From Planktothrix tepida PCC 9214 (GTDB lineage: Bacteria > Cyanobacteriota > Cyanobacteriia > Cyanobacteriales > Microcoleaceae): DNA of 64,000 bases. Positions 28,491 to 36,833 of the stretch are shown piece after piece. Position 1 is the stretch's first letter; every line of letters begins with the position of its first letter. Made by a program: the position numbers and the translations under genes. A model generated the notes under the pieces. That model did no database searches. It was not told the DNA's origin and saw only the letters and a program-made list of their open reading frames with translations. Location of the stretch: the NCBI RefSeq assembly GCF_900009145.1, contig NZ_LN889801.1, positions 124,001 through 188,000 on the forward strand, given 5' to 3'.

Positions 28491-28868
28491 ATGTTCCAGA
28501 TTCCTTTACCCTCAACCTTACCCATCAGTCGATTATTTACAGCCTTCTTAGTTCTTCCCCTCGTGATGTTTCATAGTCAGCGCGCGATCGCTGATAAGTC
28601 GGATTTTGTGATTGCCAATAACAGTAGTAAAATGGTAACAGAACTCTATCTGTCTGATTCGAGCCTTGATAATTGGGAATACGACATTTTGCAAACCGAT
28701 GTGTTACCAACAGGGCAAAGTGTTCAAGTTTTATTCTCTGATCCAAACTCGGCTCGGTGTTTTTACGATATTCGTGCTGTATTTGCTGATGGGCAAATCT
28801 TGGAAGACTACCAGATTAATGTTTGTAGGAATAATCTTTACACCTTTGTTGATCCTACTCAAACCTGA
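28491..28868 (+). CDS. Secreted protein of unknown function
   Basis: The 125-aa product begins with a signal-peptide-like segment (about residues 10-35: ISRLFTAFLVLPLVMFHSQR then AIADKSDF, with a possible cleavage after AIA). The mature part is a small beta-rich domain (FVIANNSSKMVTELYLSDSS, NWEYDILQTDVLPTGQSVQV, CFYDIRAVFADG) with two Cys residues. The pattern of N-S-S followed by alternating strands resembles small exported cyanobacterial proteins, but no function is recognised. It is divergent from the large response regulator and followed 56 bp later by the 159-aa gene. Confidence 0.75.
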   Translation: MFQIPLPSTLPISRLFTAFLVLPLVMFHSQRAIADKSDFVIANNSSKMVTELYLSDSSLDNWEYDILQTDVLPTGQSVQVLFSDPNSARCFYDIRAVFADGQILEDYQINVCRNNLYTFVDPTQT

Positions 28869-28924
28869 GATTAATTGTTTTAGATTTGAGTCATTAATGT
28901 TAACTCATTGTTTCAAAAATCCCT

Positions 28925-29404
28925 ATGATTCATCACCTTTCTATTCCAGCTAAAAATCCCCGTCAAGTCGCTGAAGTTCTAGCCCAGATTTCTCAAGGAA
29001 AATTTGCTCCTTTTCCCCCCCACCCCGGTAGTTATTTTGTGTTAATGTTAGATGAATATGGAACCGCCATTGAGGTCTATCCCTTCGGCACAGAATTAAC
29101 ACCGGGAACCGGATATCAAGATGTTCTATTTACCCATAATGCTTGGGGTTCTAACTATAGTGCAACCCATCTGGCTCTTTCTGTTCCCATTACTCAAGAG
29201 GAAATTGAAGCTATTGCAGCAGAAAACGAATGGCGAGCGGTTCGCTGTAATCGAGAAAATGCGTTTGATGTGATAGAATTTTGGGTAGAAAATCAATTTT
29301 TAATTGAACTTTTACCTCCAGAATTTGCCCAGAAATATTTATCCTTTATGCAACCCCATCAAATTGAGCAATTTCTAGCGGCTGCTACTGTTTCGACACC
29401 TTGA
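28925..29404 (+). CDS. Conserved hypothetical protein, VOC/glyoxalase-like fold possible
   Basis: The 159-aa soluble protein starts MIHHLSIPAKNPRQVAEVLA, continues with YFVLMLDEYGTAIEVYPFGT and ends with a strand-helix pattern including FWVENQFLIELLPPEFAQKY. The alternating strand pattern with a His near the N-terminus and a Glu late in the chain is reminiscent of the vicinal oxygen chelate (glyoxalase) superfamily, though this is judged by eye only. No signal peptide or membrane segment is visible. The start ATG at 28925 has no strong RBS. A heptamer tandem repeat begins two bases after its stop codon. Confidence 0.7.
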   Translation: MIHHLSIPAKNPRQVAEVLAQISQGKFAPFPPHPGSYFVLMLDEYGTAIEVYPFGTELTPGTGYQDVLFTHNAWGSNYSATHLALSVPITQEEIEAIAAENEWRAVRCNRENAFDVIEFWVENQFLIELLPPEFAQKYLSFMQPHQIEQFLAAATVSTP

Positions 29405-29405
29405 A

Positions 29406-29452
29406 TCAGTTATCAGTTATCAGTTATCAGTTATCAGTTATCAGTTATCAGT
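29406..29452. repeat. Heptamer tandem repeat (TCAGTTA)n
   Basis: Six perfect copies of TCAGTTA and a degenerate seventh stand directly after the stop codon at 29404, in the gap between two convergent genes. The same heptamer family recurs at 34462-34523 and, in the opposite orientation, at 42582-42613. Confidence 0.95.
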
Positions 29453-29479
29453 TCAGGAGTTAACAATACAATAGTATTG

Positions 29480-30238
29480 CTATTCTTTTAACCCTTGTTT
29501 TAAATCCATTGCTAATTTATTAAAGCTTAATTGGGAAAAGGTTCCTGTAAAAACCCATTGTCTAACAACTAACCCTAACCAAATTCCGGCTAAAAAAATC
29601 AGCCAAAACATTAGGGGAGATTGAAATTCCAAGCCGCTTTTTAAGTTCATCCCAAATACACAGGAAATAGCCGTAAGCGGAAAGAAAATTGCAGCTAAAG
29701 TATTGAGCCGATTTCCAGCTTTAGCAGCGGCTTCTGTTTCAGTTGCGATTTTAAAATCCAGGGCATTTTTTGTGTTAATATAAAGAATATCTAACGTGCG
29801 TTCAATTTCATAAGCCCAATCTCTTAAATCCAGAATATCTCGATCTTGAGGAATTGCTTCTCTGGCTGTTTGTAACGTGGCGTGTAAGTTTTCTGTCGCT
29901 AACTGTAGGGGGGTAATAGCCTCTAAAAGGTTAAAATAATCCTCTGCGGTTTTAGCAATATTATAAAATTGATTTAAGTCTTCTTCGGCTGAATGATACT
30001 CTTTCAAATGATTGGTTAATTGTTGAAACGCTACACCCCCTTTACTGCATTCCCAACGACCATCGGGTCTACGCCAAAATAATACCCCTTCTCGATGGCG
30101 CTCGCCCGGTTTGGGAACTTTATGTAATACTAATAACAGATTCTCATCGGCTATCATCGCCCGTTGTTTACCAAAACTTTTTTGACCAAAGCGATCGCGA
30201 AGTGTTGCGGGAAGATTCCAAGTTGAGGGTAATTTCAT
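29480..30238 (-). CDS. CorA-like membrane protein with GMN motif
   Basis: The ATG at 30238 (MKLPSTWNLPATLRDRFG) is chosen because translation from the TTG 28 codons upstream would include peptide encoded by an (AGGGAAC)n repeat. The 252-aa product has a soluble N-terminal part, long helices (residues about 80-175) and two C-terminal membrane helices; the first ends with FGMNLKSG, the GMN signature of the CorA/Mrs2 magnesium channel family. It is shorter than canonical CorA (about 315 residues) and its N-terminal domain is divergent, so transport of Mg or another divalent cation is probable but unproven. Confidence 0.75.
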   Translation of the reverse strand: MKLPSTWNLPATLRDRFGQKSFGKQRAMIADENLLLVLHKVPKPGERHREGVLFWRRPDGRWECSKGGVAFQQLTNHLKEYHSAEEDLNQFYNIAKTAEDYFNLLEAITPLQLATENLHATLQTAREAIPQDRDILDLRDWAYEIERTLDILYINTKNALDFKIATETEAAAKAGNRLNTLAAIFFPLTAISCVFGMNLKSGLEFQSPLMFWLIFLAGIWLGLVVRQWVFTGTFSQLSFNKLAMDLKQGLKE

Positions 30239-30246
30239 AAGAGAGG

Positions 30247-30276
30247 AGGGAACAGGGAACAGGGAACAGGGAACAG
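30247..30276. repeat. Heptamer tandem repeat (AGGGAAC)4
   Basis: Four copies of AGGGAAC lie just upstream of the CorA-like start codon, in its presumed leader. The same unit is at 24845-24858 and 31083-31112. Confidence 0.95.
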
Positions 30277-30422
30277 AAAAGAAGAGTTTACTTTTTAAGT
30301 TTGCTGTATTAGTTTTTGTCAATCACCGTATTTACAGAACTGCTTAATTTAAGGGTTATCTATTGACAGTTCAGGGTTAACAGCAAATTGTAAACTGTCA
30401 ACAGATAATAGCCTCCTAAAAC

Positions 30423-30944
30423 CTATTTTTTATCTTTTTTTCCGGGAGCATTTTCGGGTTTAGCTTCAGCATCAGAAGACTTTAAAGCTTCATCTAAAAT
30501 CGCTCTGGCTTCTTCGGCTTTTGCTCTAGCTTCTCGATATCGCAGATTAGAAACCGCGAAATTTTTTAACACCTTAAACCCATCTTTTAATTCGGTTACT
30601 TCTTCTACTGTTACAGGTTGATCTGTAAACAAAATATCAATGGCTTCTCGTACTTTTAAGGCTTCTTCCCGTGAGTCCATTACTTTCAATTTCAACGAAG
30701 CCAAATTACTCAAAATCTGCACAGCTTCAGAAATGGCATCTTCTTCTTCAACGGGGGTATCATCGGGTTCTTTGACTTCGATAAACTGTTGAGGACTAAA
30801 GCCTTCATCTAATTCCGTTGGCAGTTTACCTGCATCCATCAATTCCATCAGTTTGTCCATCGCTTTCTCACGCGCTTGGGATGAATCTTTACCTCGGACG
30901 GTGAGAACGATTTCTGGACTTTGAGCAAGGGTGTAGCGAACCAT
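30423..30944 (-). CDS. Conserved hypothetical cyanobacterial protein with charged helical C-terminus
   Basis: The 173-aa soluble protein begins MVRYTLAQSPEIVLTVRGKD and then has a helical region (SSQAREKAMDKLMELMDAGK), an acidic linker (VEEEDAISEAVQIL) and a long charged helix (NLRYREARAKAEEARAILDE) ending in a lysine-rich tail. No catalytic motif, membrane helix or signal peptide is visible, and the family function is not recognised. The gene precedes the CorA-like gene on the same strand, 184 bp apart, but the intervening repeats make a common operon doubtful. Confidence 0.75.
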   Translation of the reverse strand: MVRYTLAQSPEIVLTVRGKDSSQAREKAMDKLMELMDAGKLPTELDEGFSPQQFIEVKEPDDTPVEEEDAISEAVQILSNLASLKLKVMDSREEALKVREAIDILFTDQPVTVEEVTELKDGFKVLKNFAVSNLRYREARAKAEEARAILDEALKSSDAEAKPENAPGKKDKK

Positions 30945-31082
30945 ATTGACACAGACTGCCTATGATAACTCTTGACTTCTATTGTAGCAAAGGTTCGGTT
31001 CAGATTAGGTTAAGCTTGTCTACAAATTGTGAATTAATATTTGCAAAAAGAACCCTTTGATGCTTAAAATATACAAGACAAT

Positions 31083-31176
31083 AGGGAACAGGGAACAGGG
31101 AACAGGGAACAGCAAATAGAGAATAGGCAATAGGCACTCTTGCAATAGGCACTCTTGCAATAGACACTCTTGCAAT
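31083..31176. repeat. Two tandem repeats: (AGGGAAC)4 and a 15-bp unit in three copies
   Basis: At 31083-31112 AGGGAAC is repeated four times. At 31132-31176 the 15-bp unit AGGCACTCTTGCAAT occurs three times, the third copy with one change. Both lie in the 358-bp divergent gap between the genes starting at 30944 and 31303, which otherwise holds no recognisable gene. Confidence 0.93.
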
Positions 31177-31302
31177 AGGCAATAGGGAAATTTAGATTTT
31201 ACGGTTTAGGGTTGATGATTAATCTGGGCTTTAAGCGTTAGGAGCGACTGATAAAGGTTTAAGATTAAATGAGTTAATCTAATTTTGAGTTGAGTTGGGA
31301 CG

Positions 31303-31560
31303 ATGAAAGAACAATTGATCAAATGGTTAAATCGAATTTTAGTGGCGGATGTCTTTTTAGTATTATTCAGTTTTTTTTGGCTAGTAATTGCGGTTTTAGG
31401 ACATTCTTTTAAAGTAAATCTAGGCTTAGATTTATGGTACAAACTCTGGGAACCTGTGTTTACTCCCGCCATTGGAATTTTAATGGGCGGGGCGATTCTC
31501 AGTTGGGCTATTAGTAAAGTTAACCAATTATTTTTTAGCCCCAAATCTGATGAATTCTGA
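31303..31560 (+). CDS. Small two-helix membrane protein, unknown function
   Basis: The 85-aa product has two hydrophobic segments (about residues 12-34, ILVADVFLVLFSFFWLVIAV, and about 50-70, FTPAIGILMGGAILSWAISK) joined by a short loop, with positive residues at the N-terminus. Function is not recognised. A good intrinsic terminator follows six bases after its stop, which supports it being a real transcribed gene. The overlapping minus-strand frame is considered a shadow. Confidence 0.7.
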   Translation: MKEQLIKWLNRILVADVFLVLFSFFWLVIAVLGHSFKVNLGLDLWYKLWEPVFTPAIGILMGGAILSWAISKVNQLFFSPKSDEF

Positions 31561-31566
31561 AGAATA

Positions 31567-31596
31567 GGTTGGGTTTAGCAATTGTGAAACCCAACC
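31567..31596 (+). terminator. Rho-independent terminator after the 85-aa gene
   Basis: The perfect 10-bp stem GGTTGGGTTT / AAACCCAACC surrounds a 10-nt loop and is followed by CTTT. It begins seven bases after the stop codon at 31560. Confidence 0.8.
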
Positions 31597-31624
31597 CTTT
31601 AAACAATTTCTGATTTCTTGAAGA

Positions 31625-31720
31625 TTAAGGAATAATCAAGAAAATTCCCCAAGCGAGAAAAGACAAAATCAACAAAAAACTAACTCGCCAGTACAATCGC
31701 TCCCGTTCGTATTTTTGCAT
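31625..31720 (-). CDS. 31-residue single-helix membrane microprotein
   Basis: An ATG at 31720 opens a 31-codon frame ending with TAA at 31625. The peptide has a basic, charged head (MQKYERERLYWR) and one hydrophobic helix (VSFLLILSFLAWGIFLIIP). An AAGGAG Shine-Dalgarno sequence stands about 9 bases upstream of the ATG, better than those of most genes here. It lies 68 bp downstream of gatB on the same strand, after a GTTGGGT/ACCCAAC hairpin. The size and topology resemble small subunits of photosynthetic or respiratory complexes, but it does not match PetN, PetL, PsbM, PsbT or PsbX as remembered. Confidence 0.6.
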   Translation of the reverse strand: MQKYERERLYWRVSFLLILSFLAWGIFLIIP

Positions 31721-31788
31721 GGCTTAAAATCTCCTTAAAATCTAAGAAGAGTTGGGTTAAAGTTAATCACCCAACCTTCAGACGTTTC

Positions 31789-33279
31789 TTATTTTTTTAA
31801 CTTTTCCCCTAAGAGTTGATTCGTGAGTTTAGGATCAGCTTTTCCTGACGTTTTCTTCATAATTTGACCCACAAAAAACCCTTGAAGTTTAGTTTTTCCC
31901 GCATGATATTGTTCGAGTTCTTTGGGATTTTCGGCTAAAACTTGATCGATAATTTCTTCTAAAGCTTTAGGATCGGATAATTGAATTAATCCTTTCGCTT
32001 CCACTAAAGCTTTAGGAGAACCTCCTTTTGCCAATAATTCCGGTAAAATATCTTTAGCAATTTTACCACTAATCGTTCCGGCTTCAATTAAGGCAATTAA
32101 CTCCGCTAATTCTTGGGGTTTGAGGGCAATTTCAGTGATACTGCATTTTTCGTTTTTTAGATAGGCGGTAATATCCCCCATAATCCAGTTTACCGCTTGT
32201 TTAATATTAGCACCTGCGGCAATAGTTGCTTCAAAATATTCAGAAACCGGACGATCATCCGTTAAAACACGAGTATCATAGGGGGATAATCCTAATTCTG
32301 TTTCATAGCGATGACGTTTGGCGGCTGGGAGTTCAGGTAATTGCGATTGCCAAGTTTTTAATTGTTCAACAGACACTTCAATCGGGGGAAGATCGGGTTC
32401 AGGAAAATAGCGATAATCGCTTGATCCTTCCTTCGTTCTCATACTAATAGTTCGTTGACTTCCTTCTTCCCATAAGCGAGTTTCTTGAATAATTTTTTCT
32501 CCCGCTTCTATGGCTGCAATTTGCCGTTCTATTTCATGATCAATCGCCCGTTGAATGGCACTAAAAGAGTTCATATTTTTAATTTCAACTTTCGTTCCAA
32601 ACTCTTTTTGACCCACGGGACGCACGGAAATATTCACATCACAGCGCAGGGAACCTTCCTGCATATTGCCATCACTCACGCCTAAATACCGCATAATTCG
32701 ACGCAATTCTTGGGCGTATTCAGCCGCTTCTTGTCCAGAACGAATATCCGGTTCAGACACAATTTCAACTAAAGCAATTCCCGCCCGATTATAATCAACC
32801 ATAGAATAGGTTGAACCGGAAAGGCGATCGCTTCCACCATGAACTAATTTCCCCGCATCTTCCTCCATGTGTAAGCGAGTAATGCCGATAATTTTGCGTC
32901 TTGAACTGCCATCTTCCTCAACAATTTCAATTTCTAATTGACCCTTTGCGGCAATCGGTAAATCATATTGAGAAATTTGATAATTTTTAGGCAAATCAGG
33001 ATAAAAATATTGTTTGCGATCAAATTTACTGTAAGCAGCAATTTCACAATTAAGGGCTAACCCAGCTTTTACGGCATATTCTAAGACTTTTTCATTTAAC
33101 ACCGGGAGGACACCGGGTAATCCCATACAAATGGGATCAATATTCATATTGGGATCAGCCCCAAATTTCGTGGAAGAATTGGAGAAAATCTTAGTTTCCG
33201 TACTCAGTTGACAATGGGTTTCTAACCCAATAATCGCTTCATACTTCGTTGTAACAGGTGCAGTAGCGGTCATAGACAT
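31789..33279 (-). CDS. gatB: Asp/Glu-tRNA amidotransferase subunit B
   Basis: The 496-aa protein is the GatB subunit of the GatCAB complex, which converts Glu-tRNA(Gln) and Asp-tRNA(Asn) to the amide forms. It begins with [20 protein letters not shown], the highly conserved GatB N-terminus, and contains [54 protein letters not shown] and [11 protein letters not shown]. The C-terminal YqeY-like tRNA-binding tail is present (residues about 350-496). The start at 33279 gives MSMTATAP; a second ATG two codons later is equally possible. gatA and gatC are not in this window, as is common in cyanobacteria. Confidence 0.97.
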   Translation of the reverse strand: MSMTATAPVTTKYEAIIGLETHCQLSTETKIFSNSSTKFGADPNMNIDPICMGLPGVLPVLNEKVLEYAVKAGLALNCEIAAYSKFDRKQYFYPDLPKNYQISQYDLPIAAKGQLEIEIVEEDGSSRRKIIGITRLHMEEDAGKLVHGGSDRLSGSTYSMVDYNRAGIALVEIVSEPDIRSGQEAAEYAQELRRIMRYLGVSDGNMQEGSLRCDVNISVRPVGQKEFGTKVEIKNMNSFSAIQRAIDHEIERQIAAIEAGEKIIQETRLWEEGSQRTISMRTKEGSSDYRYFPEPDLPPIEVSVEQLKTWQSQLPELPAAKRHRYETELGLSPYDTRVLTDDRPVSEYFEATIAAGANIKQAVNWIMGDITAYLKNEKCSITEIALKPQELAELIALIEAGTISGKIAKDILPELLAKGGSPKALVEAKGLIQLSDPKALEEIIDQVLAENPKELEQYHAGKTKLQGFFVGQIMKKTSGKADPKLTNQLLGEKLKK

Positions 33280-33437
33280 TCATCAGACTTTTGTTAACAG
33301 CTATTCCCTATTGTATATTTTTTTTGTTGCTCTGAGTCTGTCAGACGATGGATAATGGCTTAATTTTATCTAAAAATAGGTTTTAATCAACAAAACAGGG
33401 TAAAATCTTATTCTTAAGCTGAGTTTTATCTTTTATA

Positions 33438-34460
33438 ATGCCAATTTCAAATTCTTCCTTCGTATCATCAGAGGAGTACATCCGAGTTAACCCTCGCTTA
33501 ACAATTGAAACTTTTCGGGAAAAATGCCCGGTTACGGCTGGAGAGGACGTGATCAAAGGGCTAACTCAAACTCCCAAAACCTTACCGCCTAAATATTTTT
33601 ATGATGATCAGGGATCATTATTGTTTGAGAAAATTTGTGAGTTACCTGAATATTATTTAACCCGCACAGAAACTAAAATTTTACAAGATTATGCCTCGGA
33701 AATTGCCCATTTAACAGGCCCTTGTGAAGTTGTAGAATTAGGAAGTGGGAGTTCTACAAAAACTCGAATTCTATTAGACGCTTATCAAGAGTTAGGTCAT
33801 CCCTTACATTATTTACCCATTGATATTAGTGGGGGAATTTTAGAACAAAGTGCCTATTCTCTCCTGGAAGATTATCCCACGCTGCATATTCATGGGATTG
33901 TTAGTACCTATGAAACAGCCTTGAAGCATCTCAATTCTTCTCCTTTACCATCACGAATGATCGGTTTTATTGGGAGTACATTAGGCAATTTAAAACCCGA
34001 AGAATGCCATGTTTTTTTTGCCCATGTTGTTGAAGCGTTGCAGCCCGGAGATTATTTTTTATTAGGGGTAGATTTACATAAATCTAAGTCGATTTTAGAA
34101 CCTGCTTATGATGATAGTCAAGGGGTGACGGCTGCTTTTAACTTAAATATGTTGCGACATTTAAACCGTTTGTTTGAAGGAAATTTTAAGATTGAGCAAT
34201 TTGAACATTTAGCCTTTTACAATGACACGAAGCATCAAATTGAAATGCACTTAAAAAGTTTGCGATCGCAAATCGTTGAACTTAAAACCCTGAATTTAAC
34301 CCTTGAATTTGCAGAAGGGGAAACGATTCATACGGAAATTTCTCGTAAATTTCAATTTGAACAAATTCAAGAGGAATTACAAACCCTAGGATTAGTTTCA
34401 TTAAAGAATTGGACAGATGAAAATCAATATTTGGGTTTAATCTTGTATCAATTGCAATAG
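33438..34460 (+). CDS. egtD: L-histidine N-alpha-methyltransferase of ergothioneine synthesis
   Basis: The 340-aa protein matches EgtD, which trimethylates histidine to hercynine in the ergothioneine pathway. Diagnostic segments are LPPKYFYDDQGSLLFEKICE, LPEYYLTRTETKIL, the SAM loop VVELGSGSSTKTRILLDAY, PIDISGGIL, and FIGSTLGNLKPEECHVFF with LLGVDLHKSKSILEPAYDD. The chain is slightly longer than mycobacterial EgtD because of a short N-terminal extension. EgtB, the usual partner that adds sulfur, is not adjacent. The stop codon is followed directly by a heptamer repeat. Confidence 0.9.
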   Translation: MPISNSSFVSSEEYIRVNPRLTIETFREKCPVTAGEDVIKGLTQTPKTLPPKYFYDDQGSLLFEKICELPEYYLTRTETKILQDYASEIAHLTGPCEVVELGSGSSTKTRILLDAYQELGHPLHYLPIDISGGILEQSAYSLLEDYPTLHIHGIVSTYETALKHLNSSPLPSRMIGFIGSTLGNLKPEECHVFFAHVVEALQPGDYFLLGVDLHKSKSILEPAYDDSQGVTAAFNLNMLRHLNRLFEGNFKIEQFEHLAFYNDTKHQIEMHLKSLRSQIVELKTLNLTLEFAEGETIHTEISRKFQFEQIQEELQTLGLVSLKNWTDENQYLGLILYQLQ

Positions 34461-34461
34461 A

Positions 34462-34523
34462 CAGTTATCAGTTATCAGTTGTCAGTTGTCAGTTGTCAGT
34501 TATCAGTTGTCAGTTATCAGTTA
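34462..34523. repeat. Heptamer tandem repeat (CAGTTAT/CAGTTGT)n
   Basis: Eight to nine copies of a 7-bp unit, alternating CAGTTAT and CAGTTGT, begin right after the egtD stop codon and lie between two convergent genes, like the array at 29406-29452. Confidence 0.95.
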
Positions 34524-34559
34524 ATAATTATTGACTAAAGTTTGAAAATAAGTTGCTGA

Positions 34560-35870
34560 TCACTTGTTTTTTATCCAATCTTCGCCGACTCGAATGGTTA
34601 AATCTGAACCCAATTCTCCTGTGGCAGAGGCTTTAATTTCTCCTAAGCCAAGGGCTTTTTGCATCAATTTTGCCGCGCCTAAGTCTCCGCCTTGAACAAT
34701 AATTTGGGTTTGCAATTGTGGGGTTGATTCAATAGGGGCTAAATAAACTTGATTAAATCCTTGATTGGATAAAAAGTTAAGCATTTTTTCAGCCCCAGTA
34801 GAATGACCAGAGGCATTTTGAACCGCAATTTTTAAATCTTTGGATAAACGGTCATAAGCAGACGGTTCATAGGAACTTTTTAAGGTGTATCCTGTTGAAT
34901 CTAAACGGAAATATTGATACATTACCCGATCGCGTCCCTGTTCATCCAGGAACCAATAACTACTATTAGAATCTTCCTGAGAACTAGAACGACCGGGTAA
35001 CATCACCATTTTAAAATTCTGGGGTTCCAGATTCAAACCAAAATTAACTAAGGTTAAAATTTCTTCAAAACTCAAATTAGTATCAATATATTTTTGCATA
35101 ATCCGAATAATTTCAGGAACACGCGGTAAAACCGTCGGATCTTTGAGTCGAACTAAAATTGCTTCCATTAACGCTTGTTGACGCTGAACACGACCTAAAT
35201 CTCCATAACCATCACCCCGAAAGCGCACAAATTGATCCGCTTGTTCTCCATTAATAGTTTGCCAACCGGGTGCTAAATCAATTTTTAATTGCTGAGTTTT
35301 ATCTTGATAGGACATCGGTTGAGGAATATAAACTTCTACTCCTCCTAAAAAATCCACTAATTCTCGAAATGCACCGCTACTTACACGAACATAACGGTTA
35401 ACTTCAACTTTGTTTAACGTATTTTGAATTACCTGTTGTGCTAATTGAGCACCCCCCCAATAATTCGCCTCATTAATTTTTCCAGTTCCATAACCTGGAA
35501 TTTCAACTTGAGTATCACGGGGAATAGATAATAAACTCACGGATTTATCTTGGGGTTCAAAACCTACTAATAACACCGTATCACTCCGACCTTTAAAAAC
35601 ATCGGGGGATGCTGAATCTTGATTAAGATTGCCATCAATTCCCAACACCAAAATATTAACCGAACGAGATAAATTATATTTAAACCGATGTCGCCATAGC
35701 CCATCTAAAATATTTAATTCGGGTTCATTAAAATCAAATTTTTCAGGAGCGAGTAAAGCTGTCATTGCGCCTAAAATAGCTGAAATACTAGCCAGCAATA
35801 AGACTATAAAACTAAAAAATATTAATTGGAGAATTTTGGGTTTTTGACGGTAAGGGAACGGAGAAGTCAT
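34560..35870 (-). CDS. LytR-CpsA-Psr (LCP) family glycopolymer ligase
   Basis: The 436-aa protein has a cytoplasmic N-terminus, one membrane helix (about residues 14-38) and an extracytoplasmic LCP domain: NILVLGIDGNL, GRSDTVLLVGFEPQDKSVSL, SIPRDTQVEIPGYGTGKINE (20 residues including the key Arg and Asp), and QFVRFRGDGYGDLGRVQRQQ. A C-terminal LytR_C domain follows (about 340-430, IAVQNASGHSTGAEKMLNFL). LCP enzymes attach phosphate-linked glycopolymers to peptidoglycan or proteins. In a cyanobacterium it may anchor surface polysaccharide. It is transcribed alone. Confidence 0.92.
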   Translation of the reverse strand: MTSPFPYRQKPKILQLIFFSFIVLLLASISAILGAMTALLAPEKFDFNEPELNILDGLWRHRFKYNLSRSVNILVLGIDGNLNQDSASPDVFKGRSDTVLLVGFEPQDKSVSLLSIPRDTQVEIPGYGTGKINEANYWGGAQLAQQVIQNTLNKVEVNRYVRVSSGAFRELVDFLGGVEVYIPQPMSYQDKTQQLKIDLAPGWQTINGEQADQFVRFRGDGYGDLGRVQRQQALMEAILVRLKDPTVLPRVPEIIRIMQKYIDTNLSFEEILTLVNFGLNLEPQNFKMVMLPGRSSSQEDSNSSYWFLDEQGRDRVMYQYFRLDSTGYTLKSSYEPSAYDRLSKDLKIAVQNASGHSTGAEKMLNFLSNQGFNQVYLAPIESTPQLQTQIIVQGGDLGAAKLMQKALGLGEIKASATGELGSDLTIRVGEDWIKNK

Positions 35871-35996
35871 AAGCTGATTTAAGGATAGCTTTTCAGGGAA
35901 ATATAAAAACTGAAAATCTATCGTCTAATAGTCAGGTTCATTTGTCAAGATAATTCAATTATCCTCGGTGTTCTCCGTTCCCCTGTGATCAAATTC

Positions 35997-36680
35997 TTAA
36001 GATTTTAATTCGGCTTCTTGTAGCCGTTCTAAGGAAATTTTGGCAGCTTCAGCCACTTGCAGATGACTATCTTTGACTAAATAGTTCAACGCCGAAAGAC
36101 TTTTGGGTGTCACCAAATGACCTAATGCTTCAGCTAATCGTTGCCGAACTAACCAATCTTCAGCTTGAGCAAAGCGCAGAATATGATCAACAGATTCAAC
36201 ATCTTTAATTTCTCCGATCGCCGCGATCGCCGCTTGATGTAAAATCACTTCATTACTATTTAATGCGGCTAATAAAACATCACGGGCGCGAATATCTTTC
36301 AGGTTGCCTAAAGAAACTGCCGCACTAAATCGAACCAGCCAATCTGTATCTTCATAAAAAGCTCTAACTAAAGGTTCAAATGCTCGAATATCTTCTAAAT
36401 AACCCAAAGCCCCTGCGGCATCAGCCCTGACTCCATAATCGGGATCAGTTTCTAATAGATTCACCAACAGGGGATAGCATTCGGCTGTGGGTTTAATTCC
36501 CAGGGCAAAAACCGCCATTGACCGGACTTGTAAACTGGGATCATTAAGAACTTTTTTAATCAAAGGAACAGCATCTTCTGGGGGAACTCCCCGCAAAGAA
36601 ACTAACGCCAATAAGCGATCGCGTAAGTTGTCGCTCTCTAACTGATTTGAAATATTTTCTAAGTTCAACGGTTGACTCAT
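35997..36680 (-). CDS. HEAT-repeat protein, NblB/CpcE-like
   Basis: The 227-aa protein consists of about six HEAT/PBS-lyase type repeats, e.g. LQVRSMAVFALGIKPTAECY, YGVRADAAGALGYLEDIRAF and WLVRFSAAVSLGNLKDIRAR. This repeat type defines the CpcE/NblB family, where members are phycobilin lyases or, for NblB, factors in phycobilisome and chlorophyll degradation. Length and the single continuous HEAT solenoid fit NblB (about 220 residues) better than CpcE or CpcF, but no phycobiliprotein genes are nearby, so the symbol is withheld. It is a soluble protein with no membrane segment. Confidence 0.8.
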   Translation of the reverse strand: MSQPLNLENISNQLESDNLRDRLLALVSLRGVPPEDAVPLIKKVLNDPSLQVRSMAVFALGIKPTAECYPLLVNLLETDPDYGVRADAAGALGYLEDIRAFEPLVRAFYEDTDWLVRFSAAVSLGNLKDIRARDVLLAALNSNEVILHQAAIAAIGEIKDVESVDHILRFAQAEDWLVRQRLAEALGHLVTPKSLSALNYLVKDSHLQVAEAAKISLERLQEAELKS

Positions 36681-36833
36681 TCGTAAATCAGGTTCAATTT
36701 AATCTTTATTTATTATAATAAGGCAGACTAAAATTTGCAGAACACAAAGTCCCCTAAAGGTAACTGGATTCTGAATTCCTCTATCAAGGGGAGTTAGACA
36801 GATCAACTTTAGCCTAAAACCCCTAAATTTCTC

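Noticed and set aside
28246-28515. 89-codon minus-strand open frame upstream of the secreted protein
   Set aside because: Low-complexity peptide with no RBS, overlapping the start of a better gene; treated as intergenic.
30239-30322. Longer N-terminus of the CorA-like protein from a TTG start
   Set aside because: The added peptide is encoded by the AGGGAAC repeat array, so the ATG at 30238 is preferred.
31206-31544. 112-codon minus-strand open frame
   Set aside because: Antisense to the two-helix membrane protein, which has a clear terminator; no recognisable protein features.
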